Shown here: one piece after another, positions 1-5,498 of the stretch
How positions within the stretch are numbered: the stretch's first letter is position 1
Layout of the letters: each line of letters starts with the position of its first letter
DNA from: Pseudomonadota bacterium
GTDB lineage: Bacteria > Pseudomonadota > Alphaproteobacteria > Rhizobiales > Xanthobacteraceae
DNA length: 7,130 bases
Direction: 5' to 3'
NCBI GenBank assembly: GCA_023432845.1
Contig: JAEZEY010000191.1
Span: 1-7,130, forward strand
The notes under the pieces: model-generated
The model's database searches: none
What the model saw: the letters and a program-made list of their open reading frames with translations, nothing else
What the model was told of the DNA's origin: nothing
Made by a program: the position numbers and the translations under genes

Positions 1-216
1 GACGTCACGAACCCGGCGGCCGAAGAAGACAAGACCTCGCCGATCTACGGCATGCCTGTCCTCCAGGTCTGGAAGGCCGGCACGGTGATGTTCATCAAGC
101 GCTCGCTTGCGTCAGGCTATGCCGGCATCGACAACCCGCTGTTCTACCGCGACAATACCATGATGCTGCTCGGTGACGCCAAGAAGATGACGGAGAGTAT
201 CGTCAAGGCGATGTAG
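1..216 (+). CDS. pntB: NAD(P) transhydrogenase subunit beta, C-terminal end (5' truncated)
   Basis: Frame 1 is open from the first base to TAG at 214-216 and gives the last 71 residues of PntB. Recognisable pieces are NPAAEEDKTSPIYGMP (residues 4-19 of the fragment), IKRSLASGYAGIDNPLF, and NTMMLLGDAKK near the end; these match the NADP(H)-binding domain III of the proton-translocating transhydrogenase. Family knowledge: PntB, with PntA, transfers hydride between NADH and NADP+ at the inner membrane using the proton gradient, and domain III faces the cytoplasm. The membrane part lies upstream of the window. The stop region is partly duplicated (11-bp direct repeat, 207-217 and 221-231). The next gene begins 55 bp downstream on the same strand, so cotranscription is possible. 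The family call is firm. Confidence 0.95.
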   Translation, partial: DVTNPAAEEDKTSPIYGMPVLQVWKAGTVMFIKRSLASGYAGIDNPLFYRDNTMMLLGDAKKMTESIVKAM

Positions 217-271
217 GCTTGGCGATGTAGGACTGGCGAGACAAGCCGACGGCCGCCGAGGCAGGTCCGGC

Positions 272-1084
272 ATGACCATTCTCAAATGGTCGGTGATCAT
301 TGTTGTTGGCGCCTATTGCTGCGTACTCGTGGCACTGTACCTGATGCAGCGCGCCATGATGTATCCGGCGCCGCAGACCGTACGCACCGCGCCGGCGGCG
401 GCAGGCTTTGCCCAGGCGCAGGAAATCGTTCTCGAAACGGTGGATGGCGAGAAGGCTATCGCCTGGCATGTGCCGCCCCGCGACGGCAAACCGGTCGTGC
501 TGTTCTTTCACGGCAATGGCGAGGTGCTAGCCTGGCGCGTGCCGCGCTTCAGCAGCATCGTGGAGGACGGCACCGGGCTGATCGCTCTCTCGTATCGCGG
601 CTATGCCGGCTCGAGCGGCAACCCAAGCGAAGCTGGCCTGATCGCCGACGCCGAGGCGGCTTATCGGTTCGCCGCTGCGCGATATGCGCCCCGTAGCATC
701 GTGCCGTGGGGCTATTCGCTCGGCAGCGGCGTCGCGGTCGCCATCGCGGCGGAGCATCCGGTCGGCGGGCTGATCCTCGAAGCACCTTATACATCGGCGG
801 TTGATGTCGCCGCGGCGGCTTTTCCCTATTTGCCGGTGCGCTGGCTGCTGCGCGACAGCTTCCATTCCGATCGCCGCATCGGCAAAGTGCGGGCGCCGCT
901 GCTCGTGATGCACGGCGTCAGGGATCGAGTCGTGCCGCTGCAATTCGGCGAGCGGCTGTTTGCGCTCGCGAATGAACCGAAGCGCATGGTGCGTTTCGCC
1001 GGGGCCGACCATGTCTACAGCGACGATATTGGCACGCTGGCGGCCGTGCGTGAGTTTCTCGCCGGCCTGCCGCGGGTGGATTGA
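272..1084 (+). CDS. alpha/beta hydrolase, membrane-anchored, BEM46/ABHD13-like
   Basis: A 270-residue serine hydrolase-type protein. One hydrophobic segment lies at about residues 5-25 with few charges before it, suggesting an N-terminal membrane anchor or uncleaved signal. The alpha/beta-hydrolase core follows: HGNG oxyanion-hole motif at 80-83, nucleophile elbow GYSLGSG at 147-153 (Ser149), a probable acid Asp218 in HGVRDRVVP, and His247 in GADHVYSDD. The triad is complete and in canonical order, so the enzyme should be active. Family resemblance is to the BEM46/ABHD13 group, whose bacterial substrates are mostly unknown; esterase or thioesterase is a guess. The ATG at 272 is chosen because later in-frame ATGs (for example at residue 25) would cut the hydrophobic segment; the ribosome site before it is weak (AGG about 7 nt upstream). 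It ends 18 bp before the SDR gene, likely the same transcript. Confidence 0.88.
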   Translation: MTILKWSVIIVVGAYCCVLVALYLMQRAMMYPAPQTVRTAPAAAGFAQAQEIVLETVDGEKAIAWHVPPRDGKPVVLFFHGNGEVLAWRVPRFSSIVEDGTGLIALSYRGYAGSSGNPSEAGLIADAEAAYRFAAARYAPRSIVPWGYSLGSGVAVAIAAEHPVGGLILEAPYTSAVDVAAAAFPYLPVRWLLRDSFHSDRRIGKVRAPLLVMHGVRDRVVPLQFGERLFALANEPKRMVRFAGADHVYSDDIGTLAAVREFLAGLPRVD

Positions 1085-1102
1085 AATAGAGGCGGTGTCG
1101 CC

Positions 1103-1972
1103 ATGACGAACCTCCTCGTCTTTGGTCTCGGCTATTCGGCGCAGCACTACCTTGCAGCGGATTCGGCGCGGTGGACGCGGATCACCGCCACGGTGCGCGA
1201 TCCGGCGCGCGCCGCCGCGCTTGAAATGCCTGGCTGCAGCGTTCTTCCTTTCGACGGTCGAACCGTGTCGCTGGGACTGGCGGCAGCGATCGAACAAGCC
1301 GATGCGTTACTGATCTCGGCGCCGCCCGGGGAGGCCGGCGATCCGGTACTCGTCCGCTGTGGCGATGCGCTGATCGAGTCAGGCCGCGTCCGCGATGTCG
1401 TCTATCTCTCGACCCTGGGTGTCTACGGCAATCACGACGGCGCCTGGGTCGATGAAAACAGCGAATGCCGCGCGAGGGACGGCCGCACGCGCCGCCGCTA
1501 TGACGCCGAACAGGCGTGGCTCGCCTTCGGTGCGCGCAGCGGCGCGGTGGTCACGATACTGCGCCTTGCCGGCATTTACGGCCCGGGCCGCAGTGCGCTC
1601 GATCAAGTGCGGGCCGGCACCGCGCGCATCATCGACAAGCCGGGGCAGGTCTTCAACCGCATCCACGTCGCCGATATTGCGCAGGCCATCGCCGCGGCGT
1701 TCGAGCGCCGTGTCGGCGGCATCTTCAATGTGGCCGATGACGAGCCGACGCCGCCCGGCGACCCGATCGTTTACGCGGCGAAGCTGCTCGGCGTGGCGCC
1801 GCCGCCGGTCATTCCGTTCGAGGTGGCGCGTCCGGCAATGTCGGAGATGGCGGCGAGCTTCTATGCCGATTGCCGGCGCGTGCGAAACGATCGCCTGAAA
1901 ACAGTGCTCGGCGTCTCGTTGCGCTATTCGACCTACCGCGAAGGCCTGGACGCGATCAGGCGCTCTTCTTGA
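1103..1972 (+). CDS. SDR/epimerase-like NAD(P)-binding protein (YeeZ-like)
   Basis: A 289-residue Rossmann protein. The N-terminus VFGLGYSAQ (residues 6-14) is a GxGxxA-type dinucleotide-binding loop. YLSTLGVYG (101-109) is the strand carrying the usual SDR Ser/Thr. RLAGIYGPGR (154-163) and FNRIHVADIAQAI (184-196) are typical of extended SDR/epimerase members. The catalytic YxxxK is not intact: the matching position reads Y133-DAE-Q, without Lys. This is a feature of atypical SDRs such as the YeeZ group, so oxidoreductase activity should not be assumed. AGAGG lies 10 nt before the ATG at 1103. It follows the hydrolase by 18 bp, suggesting cotranscription. Its last 17 bases overlap the convergent 3' end of the small Cys-pair gene on the other strand. 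The fold is sure, the substrate unknown. Confidence 0.85.
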   Translation: MTNLLVFGLGYSAQHYLAADSARWTRITATVRDPARAAALEMPGCSVLPFDGRTVSLGLAAAIEQADALLISAPPGEAGDPVLVRCGDALIESGRVRDVVYLSTLGVYGNHDGAWVDENSECRARDGRTRRRYDAEQAWLAFGARSGAVVTILRLAGIYGPGRSALDQVRAGTARIIDKPGQVFNRIHVADIAQAIAAAFERRVGGIFNVADDEPTPPGDPIVYAAKLLGVAPPPVIPFEVARPAMSEMAASFYADCRRVRNDRLKTVLGVSLRYSTYREGLDAIRRSS

Positions 1973-2183
1973 CGGCCACCAGGCCGAAATCGACCGGCGC
2001 GCCGCAATGCTCGCAGGCAAGGCCACCTTGGCCGGTCGGCAATTCGCAATCGGCGCCGAACTCGGCAATCATCTTGTTGACGTCATAGGCGGCGGTCCAG
2101 CCGCAGCCCGGCTCGAGGCAGGCGGCCTCGAGTTGGAGGTTCATGTCGCGAATGGACCCGAGCGTCCAGGGTTTGCTGGCCAT
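1956..2183 (-). CDS. small conserved Cys-pair protein, possible zinc ribbon (hypothetical)
   Basis: A 75-residue protein beginning MASKPWTLGSIRDMN. It has cysteines at 22, 27, 46, 57 and 60, in the contexts CLEPGC and CEHC. The two pairs (CxxxxC and CxxC) look like a zinc-ribbon-type metal site, but I do not recognise a named family, and metal binding is inferred. The ATG at 2183 is preferred over an upstream TTG at 2213 because GGAG sits 8 nt before the ATG, and the extra residues from the TTG run back to the edge of the hairpin at 2215-2252. No signal peptide or membrane segment is seen, so it is probably cytoplasmic. Its stop lies inside the 3' end of the convergent SDR gene (17-bp overlap). 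It lies downstream of rpsU on the same strand but is separated from it by the hairpin, so it may depend on read-through or on a promoter near 2250. Confidence 0.75.
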   Translation of the reverse strand: MASKPWTLGSIRDMNLQLEAACLEPGCGWTAAYDVNKMIAEFGADCELPTGQGGLACEHCGAPVDFGLVAVKKSA

Positions 2184-2214
2184 CTTGATTACTCCGCGTG
2201 CCGGCGCCGCCAAA

Positions 2215-2252
2215 ATAAAGCGCGGGCGTTCTTACGAACGCCCGCGCTTTAT
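2215..2252 (-). terminator. perfect 17-bp hairpin, probable rpsU terminator
   Basis: Arms at 2215-2231 and 2236-2252 pair perfectly over 17 bp around the loop TTAC. Read on the minus strand it follows rpsU by about 117 bp and is followed by TTTTGG, so an intrinsic terminator fits. An alternative reading: the minus-strand TATAAA at 2253-2248 overlaps the arm and could be a -10 box for the small Cys-pair gene, which would make the palindrome an operator or a 5'-UTR hairpin. No good -35 box was seen for that. Confidence 0.65.
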
Positions 2253-2317
2253 ACATATTGTCAGTTTAGCCCGTGATTCGCCGAAAGTCAGCGTCGCGGG
2301 AATACCACCGCTTAGAA

Positions 2318-2361
2318 GCGCTTCCAGGCGAAGTGGATACCGGTTCGCCGTCCGGAAGCGC
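2318..2361 (-). repeat. rhizobial-type palindromic intergenic repeat, copy 1
   Basis: Outer arms GCGCTTCC (2318-2325) and GGAAGCGC (2354-2361) enclose inner arms GGCGAA (2327-2332) and TTCGCC (2344-2349). On the minus strand the loop is CCGGTATCCAC, with a 4-nt bulge (GGAC) between the 5' stems. The loop and layout match the element at 4032-4078. It lies 8 bp downstream of the rpsU stop. It resembles the abundant short palindromes of Hyphomicrobiales genomes (RIME/RPE-like); membership of a named family is from memory and unverified. Confidence 0.7.
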
Positions 2362-2369
2362 GTCAAAAA

Positions 2370-2678
2370 TCAGAAGCGCGGCGCGGCGCTACGGCCGCCG
2401 GCACCGGCGCCACGGCCTTCGCCGCCACGGCCACCAGCGGCGCCCGCACCAAAGGCCGGCTTCGGCTTCATCGGCAGCAGGCCTTCGCGCTGCATCTTCT
2501 TGCGCGCGAGCTTGCGGGCGCGGCGCACCGCTTCCGCCTTTTCACGGGCCTTTTTCTCGGAGGGCTTTTCGTAGTGGCCGCGAAGCTTCATCTCGCGGAA
2601 GATCCCCTCGCGCTGCATCTTCTTCTTGAGCGCCTTGAGGGCCTGATCGACGTTGTTGTCGCGAACGAGAACTTGCAC
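2370..2678 (-). CDS. rpsU: 30S ribosomal protein bS21 with extended C-terminal tail
   Basis: A 102-residue bS21, a small-subunit protein that sits near the anti-Shine-Dalgarno end of 16S rRNA and assists initiation. The N-terminus MQVLVRDNNVDQALKALKKK and the basic helical stretch to about residue 70 are typical. The start is GTG at 2678, supported by AAGGAG 5 nt upstream and by the family N-terminus. Compared with the E. coli protein (about 70 residues) it carries roughly 30 extra residues (about 73-102), rich in Gly, Arg and Ala, as is usual in Hyphomicrobiales. KKMQREG occurs twice (19-25 and 60-66), encoded by an identical 17-bp stretch (2608-2624 and 2485-2501). A candidate promoter lies about 95-125 bp upstream. 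Downstream are a palindromic repeat and a strong hairpin, so it is probably a single-gene transcript. Confidence 0.95.
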   Translation of the reverse strand: MQVLVRDNNVDQALKALKKKMQREGIFREMKLRGHYEKPSEKKAREKAEAVRRARKLARKKMQREGLLPMKPKPAFGAGAAGGRGGEGRGAGAGGRSAAPRF

Positions 2679-2772
2679 GCTTGCTCCTTAGCTGATGCCA
2701 GATTGGCAGATGTCGGTCGTGTTCGAATTTCGGGTCGAAAACCGCGTAATCGCAGGGCTTTCGAGTCGCGTG

Positions 2773-2802
2773 GCTATAGCAGGGTCGTCGCCCCGAGTCC
2801 AA
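2773..2802 (-). promoter_or_regulatory. candidate sigma70-type promoter for rpsU
   Basis: On the minus strand, TTGGAC (2802-2797) is followed after 18 bp by TATAGC (2778-2773). It would start transcription near 2766 and give an rpsU leader of roughly 88 nt. The boxes are fair rather than perfect. An imperfect dyad at 2803-2828 abuts the -35 box. Confidence 0.4.
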
Positions 2803-2828
2803 CAAAACGCGCCAAATTGGCGGTTTTG
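2803..2828. other. inverted repeat between purK and rpsU: operator or weak terminator
   Basis: CAAAAC (2803-2808) pairs with GTTTTG (2823-2828), and CGCCAA (2810-2815) with TTGGCG (2817-2822), with one unpaired G at 2809. Read on the minus strand the GC stem is followed by GTTTTGTT, which could act as a weak purK terminator. Because it touches the candidate rpsU -35 box, a protein-binding operator is the alternative. Confidence 0.35.
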
Positions 2829-2921
2829 CGCCTCGCAGGCCGTATTTCTCATATAGGGCGGGCGTTTTTGGCCACCAGAGGGCCGGAAACGCCGAATTTG
2901 CCCTTCAGACGGCCTCCGTCC

Positions 2922-2937
2922 GGGCCGGAACCGGCCC
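2922..2937 (-). terminator. GC hairpin at the purK stop, no U-tract
   Basis: GGGCCGG (2922-2928) and CCGGCCC (2931-2937) form a 7-bp inverted repeat, which must open slightly at the 2-nt loop. It begins at the last base of the purK stop codon. No T-run follows on the minus strand, so it may be only an RNA 3'-end stabiliser, or chance in GC-rich sequence. Confidence 0.25.
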
Positions 2938-4016
2938 TATTTGGCCGGCCAGACCCGGGTAACGTGGCCCATCTTGCGGCCCGCGCGCGCTTCGGTCTTG
3001 CCGTAGAGGTGGATTGAGGTGCCGGGCAGGGCCAGCCACGGCACGAGGTCGTGGACCTCGGCGCCGATCAGGTTGGTCATTTGCACCTTGCGGCCGAGGC
3101 GCAACGGCTTGGCCAGCGGCCAGCCGGCCACCGCGCGGATGTGCTGCTCGAACTGCGATACGGTGGCGCCGTCGAGCGTCCAGTGCCCGGAATTGTGCAC
3201 GCGCGGCGCGATCTCGTTGACCATCAGCGTCTGCCGACCCTTTGTCTTGACGACGAACATCTCGACGCCGAGCACGCCGACATAATCCAGCGCCTTGGCG
3301 ATCCTGGCCGCGATCTTCTCAGCTTCCCTGGCGGTCACCTCGGTCACCTTCGCCGGCACGGTCGAGGTCTTGAGAATGTGGTTCTGATGATCGTTCTCGG
3401 TCACCTCGAAGCATTCAACGCGGCCGTCGGCCGAACGCGCCGCGATCACCGACACCTCGCGCTGGAAATTGACGAAGCCTTCGAGCACGCAGGGCTTGTT
3501 CTTGAGGGAGCGCCATGCCGCATTGGCGTCGCTGCCCGGCATGATCTTCACCTGGCCCTTGCCGTCATAGCCCATGGTCGTGGTCTTCAAGACAGCAGGC
3601 AGGCCAACCTTATCGATGCCGGCGGCGAGCTGCGCCGCCGAGTGGACGGGGGCATAGGGCGCGACCGGTATCTTCAAGGCGGAGATGAAGTTCTTTTCAA
3701 TCAGGCGATCCTGCGTCGTCTCCAGCACCTTCGGATTGGGATGCACCGGCCTGCGTTTGCCCAGCACCTCGGCGGTGCGCGCCGGGATGTTCTCGAATTC
3801 GTAGGTGATGACATCGACCGAAGCGGCGAACTTGGCCAGCGCGGCTTCGTCCTCATAGGCCGCGCAGGTGTGAGCCTTGGCCACCTCGAAAGCGCCCGAG
3901 TCTTTCTCCGGCGAATAAATATGGCAATGCAGGCCGAGCCGCGCCGCAGCTAACGCCAGCATGCGGCCGAGCTGACCGCCGCCGAGAATGCCGATGGTGG
4001 AGCCGGGTTTCAGCAT
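2937..4016 (-). CDS. purK: 5-(carboxyamino)imidazole ribonucleotide synthase (N5-CAIR synthetase)
   Basis: A 359-residue ATP-grasp enzyme of normal family length. PurK uses ATP and bicarbonate to carboxylate AIR to N5-CAIR in cytoplasmic de novo purine synthesis. Visible landmarks are GGGQLGRM (12-19, substrate-binding N-domain), YEFEN (72-76), the ATP-grasp glycine-rich loop GYDGKGQ (149-155), VLEGFVNFQREVSV (177-190), and the metal/ATP site NEIAPRVHNSGHWT (267-280). The C-terminus GRKMGHVT is also typical. All key motifs are intact. The ATG at 4016 fits the family start just before the Rossmann-like strand, although its ribosome site is poor (an AAAAAAG stretch). It follows purE by 55 bp, most of which is a palindromic repeat, and the pair is almost certainly cotranscribed from the promoter upstream of purE. 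Confidence 0.97.
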   Translation of the reverse strand: MLKPGSTIGILGGGQLGRMLALAAARLGLHCHIYSPEKDSGAFEVAKAHTCAAYEDEAALAKFAASVDVITYEFENIPARTAEVLGKRRPVHPNPKVLETTQDRLIEKNFISALKIPVAPYAPVHSAAQLAAGIDKVGLPAVLKTTTMGYDGKGQVKIMPGSDANAAWRSLKNKPCVLEGFVNFQREVSVIAARSADGRVECFEVTENDHQNHILKTSTVPAKVTEVTAREAEKIAARIAKALDYVGVLGVEMFVVKTKGRQTLMVNEIAPRVHNSGHWTLDGATVSQFEQHIRAVAGWPLAKPLRLGRKVQMTNLIGAEVHDLVPWLALPGTSIHLYGKTEARAGRKMGHVTRVWPAK

Positions 4017-4031
4017 CAGTCTTTTTTCTCG

Positions 4032-4078
4032 CGCATGATCTTGTCCGAAAACCGGTACCCACTTTTCGGGATCATGCG
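4032..4078. repeat. rhizobial-type palindromic repeat, copy 2, at the purE-purK junction
   Basis: Outer arms CGCATGATC (4032-4040) and GATCATGCG (4070-4078) pair over 9 bp. Inner arms CCGAAAA (4045-4051) and TTTTCGG (4063-4069) pair over 7 bp, with a TTGT bulge and the 11-nt loop CCGGTACCCAC. On the minus strand the right arm contains the TGA stop of purE (4074-4072), so the element overlaps the coding end. I recall this sequence type as very frequent between genes in Bradyrhizobium-related genomes; the structure itself is directly visible. Confidence 0.85.
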
Positions 4079-4569
4079 TCCTTCGGCTTCTTCTTCACCG
4101 AATTGGTCTGCTTCGCCCGCCACGCATCCAGCCGCTTGGCGACCTTGTCGTCGGACAGCGCCAGAATGGCGGCGGCGAGCAGCGCGGCATTGATGGCGCC
4201 GGCCTTGCCGATCGCCAGCGTGCCGACCGGGATGCCGCCCGGCATCTGCAGGATCGACAGCAGCGAGTCCTTGCCCTCGAGCGCGTGGGTGTTCATCGGC
4301 ACGCCGAGCACGGGCAGCGGAGTCATCGAGGCAGCCATGCCGGGCAGATGCGCGGCGCCGCCGGCGCCGGCGATCACCACCTTGAAACCCTTGTCGCGCG
4401 CCGAATGGGCGAAGTCGTAGAGCCGCTTCGGCGTGCGGTGCGCTGATACGATCAGGGCTTCGTAGCCGATCTTGAGGGCGTCCAGAGTGTCCGTGGCGTG
4501 TTTCATCGTGGCCCAGTCGGATTGACTGCCCATGATCACGGCGACCGGCTTTGCCACGTTTTTTGCCAA
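4072..4569 (-). CDS. purE: N5-carboxyaminoimidazole ribonucleotide mutase (class I PurE)
   Basis: A 165-residue PurE that rearranges N5-CAIR to CAIR, the step after PurK. Motifs: VIMGSQSDW (11-19, phosphate-binding and catalytic loop), SAHRTP (42-47, with the conserved His), GAGGAAHLPG (68-77) and LQMPGGIPVGT (107-117). The presence of purK alongside supports class I. The frame stays open upstream to an ATG at 4752, but that would add an unrelated 61-residue extension across the promoter. TTG at 4569 is preferred because GGGGAG lies 7 nt before it and the length then fits the family. A GTG at 4557 is a weaker alternative. The leader holds a small hairpin (4587-4602) just before the ribosome site. 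The last codons and the stop lie in the palindromic repeat at 4032-4078. purK follows 55 bp downstream. Confidence 0.93.
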   Translation of the reverse strand: MAKNVAKPVAVIMGSQSDWATMKHATDTLDALKIGYEALIVSAHRTPKRLYDFAHSARDKGFKVVIAGAGGAAHLPGMAASMTPLPVLGVPMNTHALEGKDSLLSILQMPGGIPVGTLAIGKAGAINAALLAAAILALSDDKVAKRLDAWRAKQTNSVKKKPKDA

Positions 4570-4615
4570 AATTACGCTCCCCGGATGCGCCACCCCCGGC
4601 GCAAGGAAGCGGCGG

Positions 4616-4643
4616 ATTATAGGTTTTGAGCCCCTGCTGGCAA
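4616..4643 (-). promoter_or_regulatory. sigma70 promoter of purEK
   Basis: On the minus strand TTGCCA (4643-4638) and a perfect TATAAT (4621-4616) are separated by 16 bp. Transcription would start near 4609, giving a leader of about 40 nt before the TTG start of purE. This also argues against the long upstream purE start and against the ATG at 4626 for the divergent cyclase gene. Confidence 0.75.
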
Positions 4644-4739
4644 GGCGAAACGGCGGTCTTCCCGTGGCGTTCGGCCCCGCTACCGCTATGCTGGCTGCAA
4701 GTGATTCTGACCGTTTCCATCGACCAGGCGAGGGACAGC

Positions 4740-5348
4740 GTGTCTCCACCAAAGCCCCAGCGAGCCGTGACGGAGGACGTGCCGGATGCGCCGCCCCAGG
4801 AGCTCCTCGCCGAGGTGCGCCAGCTCAGGCGCGACCTCGCGCATGCCCAGGAACGGATCGCCGAGCTCGAGGCCCGCGCCGATGTCGATCCGCTGCTCGA
4901 TGTCCTCAACCGCCGCGGCTTCGAGCGCGAACTGACACGCTCGCTCGCCTATTTCGAACGCTACGGCACGCGGGCCGGGCTGATCTTCATCGATCTCGAC
5001 GGCTTCAAGCCGATCAACGACATTTACGGGCATACCGCCGGCGACGCGCTGCTCAAGGCGGTGGCCGCGACTTTGGTGGCGCGGGTCCGTGCCTCCGACG
5101 TGGTGGCGCGGCTGGGAGGTGACGAATTCTGCGTCCTGATGTGGAACGCGGACCAGAATTTGGTGGCGGCCAAGGCGCTCGAACTCGAGACCATCATCGC
5201 CCAGGCGCGGATCGAATATAACGGTGCCAACCTGTCCGTCGGTGCCAGCGCTGGCGGCGTGGCGCTGCGCGCTGGCATCACGGCGGCCGAACTGATCGCT
5301 GAAGCCGATCGCGCCATGTACGCGCGCAAGAAGGCAAAGCGGGCCTGA
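4740..5348 (+). CDS. GGDEF-domain diguanylate cyclase, cytoplasmic
   Basis: A 202-residue protein that should make cyclic di-GMP from two GTP. A Pro-rich N-terminus is followed by a heptad-like helix (about 21-47, ELLAEVRQLRRDL onward), probably a dimerising coiled coil, and then one GGDEF domain. Landmarks: DPLLDVLNRRGF (about 50-61), FIDLDGFKPIND (83-94, metal-binding Asp), RASD (117-120) and intact GGDEF (126-130). RASD lies five residues before GGDEF, the position of the inhibitory I-site RxxD, so product feedback is expected. No membrane segment, signal peptide or sensor domain is seen; the input signal is unknown. The frame opens at ATG 4626, but GTG at 4740 is chosen because GAGGGA precedes it by 4 nt and the longer start lies in the divergent purE promoter. 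GTG at 4701 is another possibility. A cloverleaf repeat follows the stop. Confidence 0.9.
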   Translation: MSPPKPQRAVTEDVPDAPPQELLAEVRQLRRDLAHAQERIAELEARADVDPLLDVLNRRGFERELTRSLAYFERYGTRAGLIFIDLDGFKPINDIYGHTAGDALLKAVAATLVARVRASDVVARLGGDEFCVLMWNADQNLVAAKALELETIIAQARIEYNGANLSVGASAGGVALRAGITAAELIAEADRAMYARKKAKRA

Positions 5349-5378
5349 ACTGGATCGGTCATCGCCCGCGCATCGCCT

Positions 5379-5488
5379 GTCATTCCGGGGCGCGGGCATC
5401 AGCCCGCGCGAACCCGGAATCCAGAAACAGACACCAATCTTTAGGCTGGATTCCGGGTCCGCGCGTTGCACGCGCGTCCCGGAATGAC
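5379..5488. repeat. cloverleaf-like (four-way junction) intergenic repeat
   Basis: A closing stem of 11 bp (5379-5389 with 5478-5488) encloses three arms. The first is an 8-bp hairpin (5390-5397/5402-5409, loop ATCA). The second is a 13-bp arm (5412-5424/5446-5458, 21-nt loop). The third is a 6-bp arm (5460-5465/5471-5476, loop TTGCA). All stems pair without mismatch. CCGGAAT and its complement recur in both the closing stem and the long arm. It fills most of the gap between the convergent cyclase and YdcH-like genes and could end transcription from both. It resembles a repeat I associate with Bradyrhizobiaceae/Xanthobacteraceae genomes. Confidence 0.85.
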
Positions 5489-5498
5489 GACTGAGCCG

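Noticed and set aside
527..1297. 256-codon minus-strand frame opposite the hydrolase and SDR genes
   Set aside because: It spans two genes on the other strand, is Arg/His-rich as GC-rich antisense frames are, and has no ribosome site or motif.
2574..3017. 147-codon plus-strand frame between rpsU and purK
   Set aside because: It overlaps the 5' end of rpsU and 3' end of purK in antisense and has no supporting start signals.
3051..3953. 300-codon open frame on the plus strand opposite purK
   Set aside because: It is the antisense shadow of purK, whose motifs are complete; the predicted protein resembles no family.
4016..4909. 297-codon minus-strand frame over purE and its promoter
   Set aside because: It is out of frame with purE, has low-complexity Ser/Arg composition and crosses the palindrome and promoter.
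5379..5488. Cloverleaf as a tRNA or tRNA-like gene
   Set aside because: Stem lengths, a 21-nt loop and the lack of T-loop, D-loop and CCA-end features do not fit a tRNA; the palindromes are DNA-repeat-like.
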